DNA of 64,000 bases from Alkalicoccus chagannorensis DSM 18086 (GTDB lineage Bacteria > Bacillota > Bacilli > Bacillales > Salisediminibacteriaceae). The notes under the pieces were generated by a model. The model did not search any database, was not told the origin of the DNA, and saw only the letters and a list, made by a program, of their open reading frames with translations. The translations under genes and the position numbers were made by a program. Where the stretch lies: contig NZ_AUCK01000007.1 of assembly GCF_000429725.1 (NCBI RefSeq), positions 99,313-163,312 on the forward strand, read 5' to 3'. Positions within the stretch are counted from its first letter, which is position 1; the number at the start of each line of letters is the position of its first letter. This document shows, one piece after another, positions 1 to 7,260 of this stretch.

Positions 1-2
1 AT

Positions 3-710
3 GGGGGGCCGGTGGAAACGGACGACCTGCGCGGCAGGAATGTGCTGATTTTCATGTGGGCGTCCTGGTGACGATGCCGCGGACAGCTGCCCGGGTGGCA
101 GCAGGTGTACGAACGCTGGCAGGACGAGGATGTGGAGATTTTATCGGTGGCCGTGGATGGCCAGGGAGCGGAAGTAGTCAAACCGTACCTCGAGCAAACG
201 ACGTTCCCGACCGTGGTAGATGAGAACAGCGTGATGCTGAATACGTTCGGCTTCAAAAAAGTCCCGAACGGCATTTTTGTGGATACACACGGCACGATCC
301 GTCTGGTCCAGGAAGGCTTTGACGTGAAGGAGTCGGAGCATCTGGAAGCGGTGAAAAAGCTCCTTCGCGGAGAGGTCGATCAAGTGGAGCTGGACGATGC
401 GTCTTCTGCTCGGAAGGAAGATGCGTTAACGCAGCAGCTCGCGCAGACGAAGTACAAGCTTGGCATGGAATATGCCAAGCAGGACCGCAAAGAAGAAGCA
501 CTAAAAGAGTTGGATGATGCGATTCTGCTCGACCCGGACAACTTTATCATCCGCAAGCAGCGGTGGTACATCCGCTATCCGGAGAAATTCGGAACCGAGA
601 TCGACTTTGCCTGGCAGCAGGCGCAGTTCAAAAGAGAACAGGAGCAGGAAGCCGCTTATCGCCGGCAGGGGCTGACCTGCGGCCCGGACGGCTGTTTTGT
701 TCAAGTATAG
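3..710 (+). CDS. TlpA/redoxin-like thioredoxin-fold protein with TPR-like tail; in-frame TGA at the redox motif
   Basis: The 5' end is cut by the window edge. The frame is open from position 3 except for one TGA at 69-71. Around it the translation reads ...VLIFMWASW-(TGA)-RCRGQLPGWQ..., the place where TlpA/ResA proteins carry WCxxC. The frame continues through a thioredoxin fold (VPNGIFVD around 265-290, with the cis-Pro) and a TPR-like helix pair (about 430-540), and ends in LTCGPDGCFVQV. The family performs thiol-disulfide exchange. Compared with WCxxC one codon is missing and the first Cys reads TGA. A 3-nt deletion turning TGY-NNA into TGA, a selenocysteine codon, or a sequence error would each explain this. 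A GTG at 105 could start a shortened product without the redox site. Confidence 0.7.
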
Positions 711-727
711 GAATGTATACGTTTTCA

Positions 728-865
728 TAAAGGGGGGGGACGGCGGCTCTGTCAGCTGCTCGGGAAGCATGAAGAACCTATGCTTCCCTGTAAGAACCTG
801 CAGCGACGCCGCCGTCGTTCCGATCAAAAGGCGCTCCCCCTTTTGTTCATCCGTCCTGAGACACC
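728..865 (+). repeat. R5 structured repeat, copy 1
   Basis: A GC-rich intergenic segment with a GGGAAGCAT/ATGCTTCCC hairpin at about 763-796, followed by AAGAACCTGCAGCGACGCCG and GTTCCGA. The same order of blocks recurs at 37846-37990 and 45340-45460 on the same strand. It separates the thioredoxin-like gene from the hydrolase. No known riboswitch class is recognised. Confidence 0.5.
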
Positions 866-894
866 TCGAATACGACTTCCATGGAGGAATCCCA

Positions 895-1770
895 ATGACA
901 AACGAGCACCTTATTACCGCAGACACCTTCCGAGAAAGACAGCAGTCCGTGATGATGGAAGGGATTATTGATGAACCGGTGGAAATCCGCTATACGGATG
1001 TCGGATCCGGGCCTCCGCTGCTGCTCCTGCACGGTATTCCGACGTGGTCCTATCTGTTCCAGGAAATGATCACCGAACTGCAGGACGATTACCGGGTGAT
1101 TGTTCCGGACATGCTCGGGTACGGGTATTCGGACCATCGCGATCGCTTCGACCGGTCGCTGCACGTGCAGGCAGAGGTCGTGAAGAGACTCATGGATGAA
1201 CTCGGCCTGTTGAAAGTTCATTTCGTCGGTCACGACATCGGCGGCGGAGTCGGTCTGGTGCTGGCCGTGAACGACCCGGATCGTCTCGACACGATGATGC
1301 TCGCGAACACGATCGCCTATGACTCCTGGCCGATTGAAGCCATGCTGAAGCTCGGGCACCCGTCGTGGACGGAGAAGCCGATATCCGAGGTGCAGTCCTT
1401 TCTCGAAAGTGCTTTCCAGGACGGGATTCTGCATGACGAACAGCGGAAAGATCGCTTCGTCGAGGGCATTACCGCTCCTTACACGGAGGAAGAAGGCAGG
1501 AAAAGCCTCGTCCGCAATGCGGCCGCGCTGAACACGAACGAAACGACGATGCTGACGCACAAACTGCCGGAAGTGCAGGTCCCTTCGCTGATTCTCTGGG
1601 GCACACAGGATCCCTGGCAGCAGGCCGACTTCGGCAGACGGCTGGCAGAAGACCTGCCGCACGGCTCGTTCGTCGGCTTTGATGATTCCGGCCACTGGCT
1701 GCCGCAGGAAGCCCCGGCCGCATTTGCCGCCGAAGTCAAACGCTTCGTGCAGCAGCGAGGCAGCCTCTAA
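895..1770 (+). CDS. alpha/beta hydrolase, haloalkane dehalogenase / epoxide hydrolase type
   Basis: A 291-residue alpha/beta hydrolase. The oxyanion-hole motif HGIPT is at about residue 46. The nucleophile elbow VGHDIGG puts an Asp (about 114) where haloalkane dehalogenases and soluble epoxide hydrolases have theirs, rather than Ser. The acidic residue lies in LWGTQDPW (about 240) and the catalytic His in DSGHW (about 267). The reaction is probably hydrolytic attack on a halide or epoxide carbon; the substrate is unknown. ATG 895 is preceded by GGAGG, and the frame further upstream only runs through R5 repeat DNA. The gene appears monocistronic and is followed by a terminator. Confidence 0.88.
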   Translation: MTNEHLITADTFRERQQSVMMEGIIDEPVEIRYTDVGSGPPLLLLHGIPTWSYLFQEMITELQDDYRVIVPDMLGYGYSDHRDRFDRSLHVQAEVVKRLMDELGLLKVHFVGHDIGGGVGLVLAVNDPDRLDTMMLANTIAYDSWPIEAMLKLGHPSWTEKPISEVQSFLESAFQDGILHDEQRKDRFVEGITAPYTEEEGRKSLVRNAAALNTNETTMLTHKLPEVQVPSLILWGTQDPWQQADFGRRLAEDLPHGSFVGFDDSGHWLPQEAPAAFAAEVKRFVQQRGSL

Positions 1771-1804
1771 AGCAAGATGTTCGTTTCACTACCAAGCAAA
1801 TCAG

Positions 1805-1850
1805 TGCCGCCGGCAGAGGGATACGCGTCCCTTTAGCCGGCGGTATTTTT
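1805..1850 (+). terminator. rho-independent terminator
   Basis: CCGCCGGC pairs with GCCGGCGG, extended inward by AGAGGGA/TCCCTT, and TATTTTT follows. It closes the hydrolase gene. Confidence 0.85.
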
Positions 1851-1913
1851 AAGCACGGAAACAAGCGCACGAAGGAGAAACGCCTTCGGATCGGCTGCTT
1901 TTCTTTGTGCGTC

Positions 1914-2366
1914 CTATAATGTTTTTATTGTCACTGTCGGATCTCTATCTGCAATGACTTCAATGACTTCATCTACTGTAACGTAAACATAATGATGTGG
2001 ATTTTTCTCTTTTGGCATGTGTATATCCACGGCATTTCTAGTCCAAGTCAACAAGGAAGAGTGTTTCACCTTAAAAAAGGGCCAGAAGTTATCTGGTATC
2101 CCTTCTTTTTCAAGGATTTCAAAATACCCCTCCATGAGGCCCGTTCGCATGTGTTCAGGAGTTCGAACAACCGCATAAACGTCATCAAAGGGAAAAAGTG
2201 GAGACTGTTCGTAGTCAAAAAGATAAGAATAATGATTATCTTCCAACATGATACGCAGGTTTCCTGTTCGTTCGACAGAATGCAGCTGCATCGCATCATA
2301 TTTACCAATTTGATTAAAGGAGATACTCATGTTGTGATCTCCAATTGGATTCCAAAAAACCAGCAT
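1914..2366 (-). CDS. hypothetical protein, about 150 aa
   Basis: A soluble acidic protein with no family I recognise. It contains a SYLFDYEQSPLFPFDD segment and ends in an EVIEVIADRDPTVTIKTL strand-rich tail, with no signal peptide or membrane segment. ATG 2366 has AAGGGGAG upstream; an internal ATG at 2330 (MSISFNQ) is an alternative start. The base composition is clearly more AT-rich than flanking genes, which suggests a more recent arrival. It lies alone on the minus strand between the hydrolase and the RibD-like gene. Confidence 0.65.
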   Translation of the reverse strand: MLVFWNPIGDHNMSISFNQIGKYDAMQLHSVERTGNLRIMLEDNHYSYLFDYEQSPLFPFDDVYAVVRTPEHMRTGLMEGYFEILEKEGIPDNFWPFFKVKHSSLLTWTRNAVDIHMPKEKNPHHYVYVTVDEVIEVIADRDPTVTIKTL

Positions 2367-2534
2367 CAAGATGTCTCCCCTTTCTTTGAAGCATTGTCGC
2401 TATCTGACTTCTCTTTAACAACCACTCGCGCGGGTATTTACCCAAAACGGGATAAAGTTCAGGTCACTGTACCGATATTCGTTGATTGCTGCCGAACGAT
2501 TTCCTTCGTTCGCTTTGGTTTAGCTCCATCACCA

Positions 2535-3059
2535 TCACCGCTTCCGCCGGTACGTCAGCTCGACGAAATCATCGAACTGCCGTGTGCTCTCGAGCTTCAG
2601 ATCGTGCTCATAGCTGCCTTCGGGAAACAACGGGATGCCACGGCCGAGAAGCACAGGAGCGACGGCAATTTGAAAGCGGTCGATCCTGTCCGCTTCCAGA
2701 AGCTCCCGGATCACCTGACCTCCTCCGACGATCCAGATAGGGCGCTCTGTCTGTTGTGTCAATTCGGTCACGACATCCACCGGAGATCGTGCCGTTACTT
2801 CGGCTTCCGGGGCCGAGTCGAGCGTGCGGGAGAAGACCCAGCACGGCTTGTCCGCATAAGGAAATCCGTCCGGCGCTTCCTGTTTGATCCACTCATACGT
2901 CCGTCTTCCCATGACGACGGTGCCAATCGTGTCGTAAAACGCCACATAGCCAGTGTCGCCTCCCTGTTCCTGCCGGAAAAGCCACTCCAGCGACTCATTC
3001 TTGGATGCAATGTACCCATCCAGGCTCATCGCAATGAACACGTGCACTTCCGCACTCAT
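2535..3059 (-). CDS. dihydrofolate reductase family protein (RibD C-terminal-like)
   Basis: A 174-residue single-domain protein of the DHFR/RibD reductase superfamily. It opens with VHVFIAMSLDGYIA, has VMGRRTYEW at about 49-57 (the NADPH-binding GRxT region of the fold), and IWIVGGGQVIRELLEADRID near 110-130, the usual conserved GGG segment. YwjB/YyaP-like proteins of this kind probably reduce a pterin- or flavin-like substrate with NAD(P)H, but the substrate is not known. The ATG is preceded by GAGGAGG. It seems to be transcribed alone. Confidence 0.85.
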   Translation of the reverse strand: MSAEVHVFIAMSLDGYIASKNESLEWLFRQEQGGDTGYVAFYDTIGTVVMGRRTYEWIKQEAPDGFPYADKPCWVFSRTLDSAPEAEVTARSPVDVVTELTQQTERPIWIVGGGQVIRELLEADRIDRFQIAVAPVLLGRGIPLFPEGSYEHDLKLESTRQFDDFVELTYRRKR

Positions 3060-3202
3060 GCCTCGTCCTCCTCTTGTTTTCTTTCCATCATAGCATCTAC
3101 AACAACCGGCGGAAGGTTTTCTTTTGTGAAAAAACCGGAAGCAGAAACTGCTTCCAGCGTGAAACGATTAACCTTTACGTGGATAGAAGAAAAAGGAAGA
3201 TG

Positions 3203-3240
3203 AAAAACCAGCTGCAGGGAGAGGCAGCTGGTTTTTCTTT
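3203..3240 (-). terminator. rho-independent terminator of the ABC operon
   Basis: A perfect stem AAAAACCAGCTGC / GCAGCTGGTTTTT with a short loop. The T-run lies on the minus strand, just beyond the last gene of the 6898-3275 operon. Confidence 0.85.
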
Positions 3241-3274
3241 TCCTATAAGGAAGCTCGACGCTTTGCGCTTGGGG

Positions 3275-4057
3275 TCACGCCTGCACTATACGGTCGAGCA
3301 TCCAGGAGAGCAGAGCGATGATCGCGGCGATGACGAGGACTTCCAGCGTAAGCTCTCCGGCGTATAGATACAGCCCGCCGCCGGCTCCGGTTTCGACGCC
3401 TTCTTCGTTCAGCAGCAGCTCGAGCCGGGCGCCGGCATCAAAGAGGACGACGTTCTGAAACAGCGAGGCATACACCGCGGAGCCGCTGAACTGGAACCAG
3501 CTGTACACCGCGGCCGCGGCTGCGGCGGTACCGATCCAGCCGCCGAGGGGAAGCCACGATTTCATCATGAGCAGGATGAACACGGCCACGAGCCCAAGGC
3601 TGATGCTCAGCAGCGTAAGCATCGTAAACAGCAGAGGATAGAGCGCCAGCAGCCCCTCGGCGAAGAGTGGAAAGGCCTCGGCCATCATCGGATCCCCTGT
3701 TTGGGCGTAAACGGCGAGCGCCCAGAAGCCAACGCCCGTCATGAGTGCGACCGAGAGGAGGTACTGAACGAAACCGACGCCGAGCTTGGCGGTAACGAGC
3801 TGCCAGGCCGGGGCGGGGATGTTCAGCCACGTCCACTGCGTGCGGCTTTTCCATTCGCCGTGGAAGGCGAGCGTCCACTGCAGAAACAAAAAGACGAGGT
3901 GCAGGCCAACAGCGGCGATGCCGATCAGCACGCCGAGCGGATCTCCACGAAATGCAAGCACGAGGATGCCGATATAGCCTGCGGAAAGCAGCCCGAGAAT
4001 AATGACAAACCGCGGCAGGCTCTCCCGCCATTCTTTTTTCCATAAAGCAGCATACAT
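3275..4057 (-). CDS. ABC transporter permease subunit (YtrC/D-like)
   Basis: A 260-residue integral membrane protein with about six hydrophobic segments (for example IGILVLAF, LIGIAAVGLHLVFLFLQW and VLVIAAIIALLSW). It starts with MYAALWKKEWRESLPR, a cytoplasmic amphipathic start typical of ABC-2-type permeases. The ATG overlaps the stop of the ATPase at 4057, so the two are translationally coupled and presumably form one exporter. By analogy with YtrA-controlled operons the job is likely relief from a cell-envelope antibiotic. That role is inference from context. Confidence 0.8.
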   Translation of the reverse strand: MYAALWKKEWRESLPRFVIILGLLSAGYIGILVLAFRGDPLGVLIGIAAVGLHLVFLFLQWTLAFHGEWKSRTQWTWLNIPAPAWQLVTAKLGVGFVQYLLSVALMTGVGFWALAVYAQTGDPMMAEAFPLFAEGLLALYPLLFTMLTLLSISLGLVAVFILLMMKSWLPLGGWIGTAAAAAAVYSWFQFSGSAVYASLFQNVVLFDAGARLELLLNEEGVETGAGGGLYLYAGELTLEVLVIAAIIALLSWMLDRIVQA

Positions 4058-4752
4058 TACTGGGTCACCTCCTTCAGTACCTCAATCAGCGGCTTCTGCC
4101 GTTCTTCACGGAGTTCATCGAGACCGCTGTCAACGACGACGCGGCCTTCGTGCAGAATGAGCACGTGGTCGAGAAACGGCTCCAGCTCTTTGACTTCATG
4201 GCTCGTAATGAGGCAGAGCTGCTCGTCCACATCGAGGTGGGTGACGAGCAGGCGCAGAATGTCTTCGCGCACGATTGGATCCATCCCGGAGAGGGGTTCA
4301 TCGAGACAAAGCACCGGCGTCTTCCGGGCCATCGTCAAGGCAAGCTTCACCCGTGCTTTGTTTCCGCGGGAGAGGTGTTTGATTTTCTGATTGCTCTCCA
4401 GCTTCATTTCCTGCAGCAGCGTGTCGGCAAGTTTGCGGTCGAATCCGGGGTACACGCCTGCCGCAAACGCGACCGACTGCCGGATAGTCATGTGCCCGTA
4501 GAGGGAATCCTCCTCGGACAAATACGCGGCATCCGCGCCCCGCTGTCGTGCGGCCGAAGCCCCGTTTATCTTTACCGAGCCGCTTCCGGGACGGAGCAGC
4601 CCGCAGATCGCTTTGAGCAGGGTGGATTTCCCACTTCCGTTCGGTCCGATCACGCCGACAATACCACTGGCGGGAAAGACGAGATCGACCGCGTCGAGGG
4701 CGGTGTCTCTTCCGTATGTTTTCGTGAGCTGATGTAACGTGAGAGTTGTCAT
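4057..4752 (-). CDS. ABC transporter ATP-binding protein (YtrB-like)
   Basis: A 231-residue ABC ATPase. Walker A GPNGSGKST is at about residues 37-45. The signature reads LSRGNKARVKLAL instead of the usual LSGGQ, as in the YtrB branch. Walker B is VLCLDEPLSGMDP and the H-loop lies in ITSHEVKE. It shares an ATGA overlap with the GntR gene upstream and overlaps the permease downstream, so it is the middle of a tight operon and presumably powers the permease at 3275. Confidence 0.9.
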   Translation of the reverse strand: MTTLTLHQLTKTYGRDTALDAVDLVFPASGIVGVIGPNGSGKSTLLKAICGLLRPGSGSVKINGASAARQRGADAAYLSEEDSLYGHMTIRQSVAFAAGVYPGFDRKLADTLLQEMKLESNQKIKHLSRGNKARVKLALTMARKTPVLCLDEPLSGMDPIVREDILRLLVTHLDVDEQLCLITSHEVKELEPFLDHVLILHEGRVVVDSGLDELREERQKPLIEVLKEVTQ

Positions 4753-5126
4753 GACGGACCTCCTTTCTCATTCCAGGCGCGCGCCAGCAGATTCAGTGCT
4801 GTCTCCTGGTCGATGCCGAGCTGCTCCATGCTGTCTTTGAACTGCCGCGCCTGCTGCGAGGCCTGGCTGCGCCGGAGTTCTTCAATGACCGGCAGCTCCT
4901 CGGTGACGAAGGTGCCCTGTCCACGTTTGGATTCCACGATACGTTCACGCTCCAATTCCATGTACGTTCTTGATACGGTATTCGGATTGACGCCGGCTTC
5001 TGCTGCGAGCGCCCGCACCGACGGGAGCTTCTCCCCGGGGGCGAGGTCGCCGCGGCAGATGCGCTGGCTTAAATGCGCCATCAGCTGCTGGTAAATCGGC
5101 TGGTGGTCGTTGAAGGCAATGGTCAT
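4749..5126 (-). CDS. GntR-family regulator, YtrA subfamily
   Basis: A 125-residue regulator with an N-terminal winged helix (PIYQQLMAHLSQRI, LPSVRALAAEAGVNPNTVSRTYMELE) and only a short helical tail for dimerisation, the mark of the YtrA subfamily. Such proteins repress their own ABC-transporter operon and are released by cell-wall-active antibiotics. Here the gene sits between two ABC pairs rather than first in the operon. A dyad upstream of the first gene (6918-6945) is a candidate operator. Confidence 0.9.
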   Translation of the reverse strand: MTIAFNDHQPIYQQLMAHLSQRICRGDLAPGEKLPSVRALAAEAGVNPNTVSRTYMELERERIVESKRGQGTFVTEELPVIEELRRSQASQQARQFKDSMEQLGIDQETALNLLARAWNEKGGPS

Positions 5127-5147
5127 GCTGCTGCTCCTCTCTTCGAA

Positions 5148-6002
5148 TTAATCGAGGACATCCTGTGTCGTAAACCGCCAGAAGGAAATGGCCAGAAAGG
5201 CGGCTCCGTAGAGGGCCAGTACGAGGCCGGAGACGGCCAGCGGAACCTCGAGCACGCCGGGGTGGCCCATGAAGCGGACGACCATGTCGGTATGGGAAAA
5301 CAATACCAGCGCCGACCAGCCGTAGTCCGCCACCAGCATCGCCGCCGTGCTGCCGGTGAAAAGGAGCACGAGCGGCACGCCGATGCCGAGCGCACTGCTT
5401 TTGAAGACGGTGCCGATCATAAACGCCATCGAGGCGAAGACGAGCAGCTGGATGAACTCGAGGCCGAACAGGCCGGCGGCATAGACGTAGATCGGCTGTG
5501 AAACGAATTCCCCTTCCGCGCCCATCTGTACATAGTGACCGGCCGGCAGGTCCCATCCGTAAAAAAGGAAGCCTGCCACGAGCGAGGAAAGCATCAGCAG
5601 CATCGTAGCGGCCGCGGCAAAAAGAACGACAGCGACGGCTTTGGAAAGCAGGATTTTGCTTCGGGATGTCGGGCGGATCAACAGCAGCTTGATGGTGCCT
5701 TTCGTATGCTCTCCCGCTGTGATGCCGGCGGCGGTGATGATCGTAAACATGGTCACGATACTCATGAGCGATGCATTATCGATGAGCGGGGTGAGCGTGT
5801 GCTCCTCCGGTACCGCCGTGATGCCTTCTTCTTCCGCGAAGGTGTTGATCATGCCCTGTACTTCTTCTGCCTGTTCCGGCTGATTAATCAGAAAGGCGGA
5901 CATGGCCGACAGACCAATGGCAAAGACGACAAGGACGATGGCCATCACCCATGCGCCTTTTCGTTTGCGCAGCTTGAGCAGTTCGTTTTTGATCAGGTTC
6001 AT
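5148..6002 (-). CDS. ABC-2 type transporter permease
   Basis: A 284-residue permease with six or so membrane segments. It has an N-terminal cytoplasmic helix (NLIKNELLKLRKRKG), then a large extracytoplasmic loop (about residues 40-75), then TAGEHTKGTIKLLLIRPTSRSKILLSK, the cytoplasmic EH-containing loop typical of NatB/BcrB-type permeases. Its ATG overlaps the stop of the ATPase at 5999-6002, so the two form one exporter. The substrate is not evident. Confidence 0.85.
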   Translation of the reverse strand: MNLIKNELLKLRKRKGAWVMAIVLVVFAIGLSAMSAFLINQPEQAEEVQGMINTFAEEEGITAVPEEHTLTPLIDNASLMSIVTMFTIITAAGITAGEHTKGTIKLLLIRPTSRSKILLSKAVAVVLFAAAATMLLMLSSLVAGFLFYGWDLPAGHYVQMGAEGEFVSQPIYVYAAGLFGLEFIQLLVFASMAFMIGTVFKSSALGIGVPLVLLFTGSTAAMLVADYGWSALVLFSHTDMVVRFMGHPGVLEVPLAVSGLVLALYGAAFLAISFWRFTTQDVLD

Positions 6003-6898
6003 ATGGCTTTTCCTCCCGTCATGTCGAGAAACGCTTCTTCCAGTGTGCCGCGCTGTTCCGGATAAACGGCGTCGATGGCCACGCCTGCGTCGACCAGCTG
6101 GCGGATCAGTCCGGGAATGTCTTCGGCTGTTCCGTCGATGCGGAGTCCGTCGTCCTCTTCGGTGTAGGACACCGAAAGCAGCGCTGCGGCCGCGGCTTTG
6201 TCGCTCGTTTTCAGAACGATACGTTCGCCGCCCTGCAGCAGGTCGTTCATGGCAGCGGTATGGATAATGCGGCCATGCTGCATGACGGCCGCGCGGTCGC
6301 AGAGCAGCTGCATCTCGGACAGCAGGTGGCTCGAGACGAGTATGGCGAGGCCTTCTTCTTCGGCGAGTTCGCGGAAATAGCGTCGCATTTCATGAATGCC
6401 GGCGGGGTCGAGCCCGTTTGTCGGTTCATCAAGGATGAGCAGCTCCGGCTGATGCAGGAGCGCCTGCGCAAGCCCGAGCCGCTGGCGCATGCCGAGCGAA
6501 TACGTGGAGACTTTTTCCTTCAGGCGGTGTCCGATGCCGGCTTTGTCTGCCGCGGATTGAATCGCTTCTTTGCCGATAGAGCCGTGCATGCGGGCGTAGT
6601 GAAGCAGGTTCTCCCAGCCGTTCAGATGCGTATAGAGCTCGGGATTCTCTACGACCGCCCCGACTTTCTGCAGCGCGGTCTCCCGGTTCTGCTGCATGTC
6701 GGCACCGAGAATCTGGACGCTGCCGGATGTCGGCCGGATCAATCCGGAGAGCATGCGGATCGTCGTCGTTTTGCCGGCGCCGTTCGGACCGAGCAGCCCG
6801 AAGACTTCCCCCGGATATACCTGCAGGTCAATCGCTTCGACGAGCGTCTTTCCTTTGATTTTCTTTGTGAGGCCGGAAGCCTCCAATACGGATGTCAT
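5999..6898 (-). CDS. ABC transporter ATP-binding protein (BcrA/NatA-like)
   Basis: A 299-residue ATPase and first gene of the five-gene operon. Walker A GPNGAGKTT is at about residues 38-46, the signature YSLGMRQRLGLAQAL at about 135, and Walker B LLILDEPTNGLDP at about 155. The C-terminal ~90 residues form the extra domain common in drug-exporting BcrA-type ATPases. AAGGAGGAACTG lies just upstream of ATG 6898. A promoter with TTTACT and TACTAT hexamers (18-bp spacing on the minus strand) lies at about 6970-6940 and overlaps the candidate YtrA operator. Confidence 0.9.
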   Translation of the reverse strand: MTSVLEASGLTKKIKGKTLVEAIDLQVYPGEVFGLLGPNGAGKTTTIRMLSGLIRPTSGSVQILGADMQQNRETALQKVGAVVENPELYTHLNGWENLLHYARMHGSIGKEAIQSAADKAGIGHRLKEKVSTYSLGMRQRLGLAQALLHQPELLILDEPTNGLDPAGIHEMRRYFRELAEEEGLAILVSSHLLSEMQLLCDRAAVMQHGRIIHTAAMNDLLQGGERIVLKTSDKAAAAALLSVSYTEEDDGLRIDGTAEDIPGLIRQLVDAGVAIDAVYPEQRGTLEEAFLDMTGGKAI

Positions 6899-6917
6899 CG
6901 CAGTTCCTCCTTGGAAT

Positions 6918-6945
6918 GTGTTACTGTATTAACTACATAGTACAC
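6918..6945. promoter_or_regulatory. candidate YtrA operator overlapping the ABC operon promoter
   Basis: GTGTTACT and AGTACAC flank a 13-bp centre (imperfect dyad). A second small palindrome, GTACACTGGTAC, follows at 6940-6951. The dyad sits at the putative -10 of the operon that encodes a YtrA-type repressor. Assignment is by position and symmetry only. Confidence 0.45.
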
Positions 6946-7004
6946 TGGTACATGATGAAAAGTAAAGTGGTTTTTTGAGAAAGGCAGTGGGGAAGCTGCT
7001 GGGG

Positions 7005-7110
7005 GAGTGCGGCCAATTGGTGGGAATTGTGACCAAGCGGCGGGAAAGTCTGGCCAATTGGAGCCAATTGTGACCAAGTGCGGCACATATTCGACCAAAG
7101 CAGCAAAATC
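7005..7110 (+). repeat. R1 phased repeat, single unit
   Basis: About 105 bp of the R1 family: GTGCGGCCAATTG, ATTGTGACCAAGCGGCGGG, AGCCAATTGTGACCAAG, TTCGACCAAAGCAGCAAAATC. It fills the 6899-7260 gap between the ABC operon and the chemoreceptor gene together with the divergent promoters. Confidence 0.8.
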
Positions 7111-7260
7111 AATAAAAATCAGCCCGCCGCTCATCAAGCAAAAATAGAGAGCAAAAACCCCGAAGGCTCGTTCGTTATACATCATTCTATGGTACTATAT
7201 AAGGAGAAGGACGAAGGATGAAGTCTGGTAAAAAAGAATGAAAACAGGAGCGTGAAGAGG

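Noticed and set aside
847..1695. Long minus-strand frame opposite the alpha/beta hydrolase.
   Set aside because: Antisense shadow of a GC-rich gene; Arg/His/Gln-rich translation without domains, while the plus strand has an intact catalytic triad.
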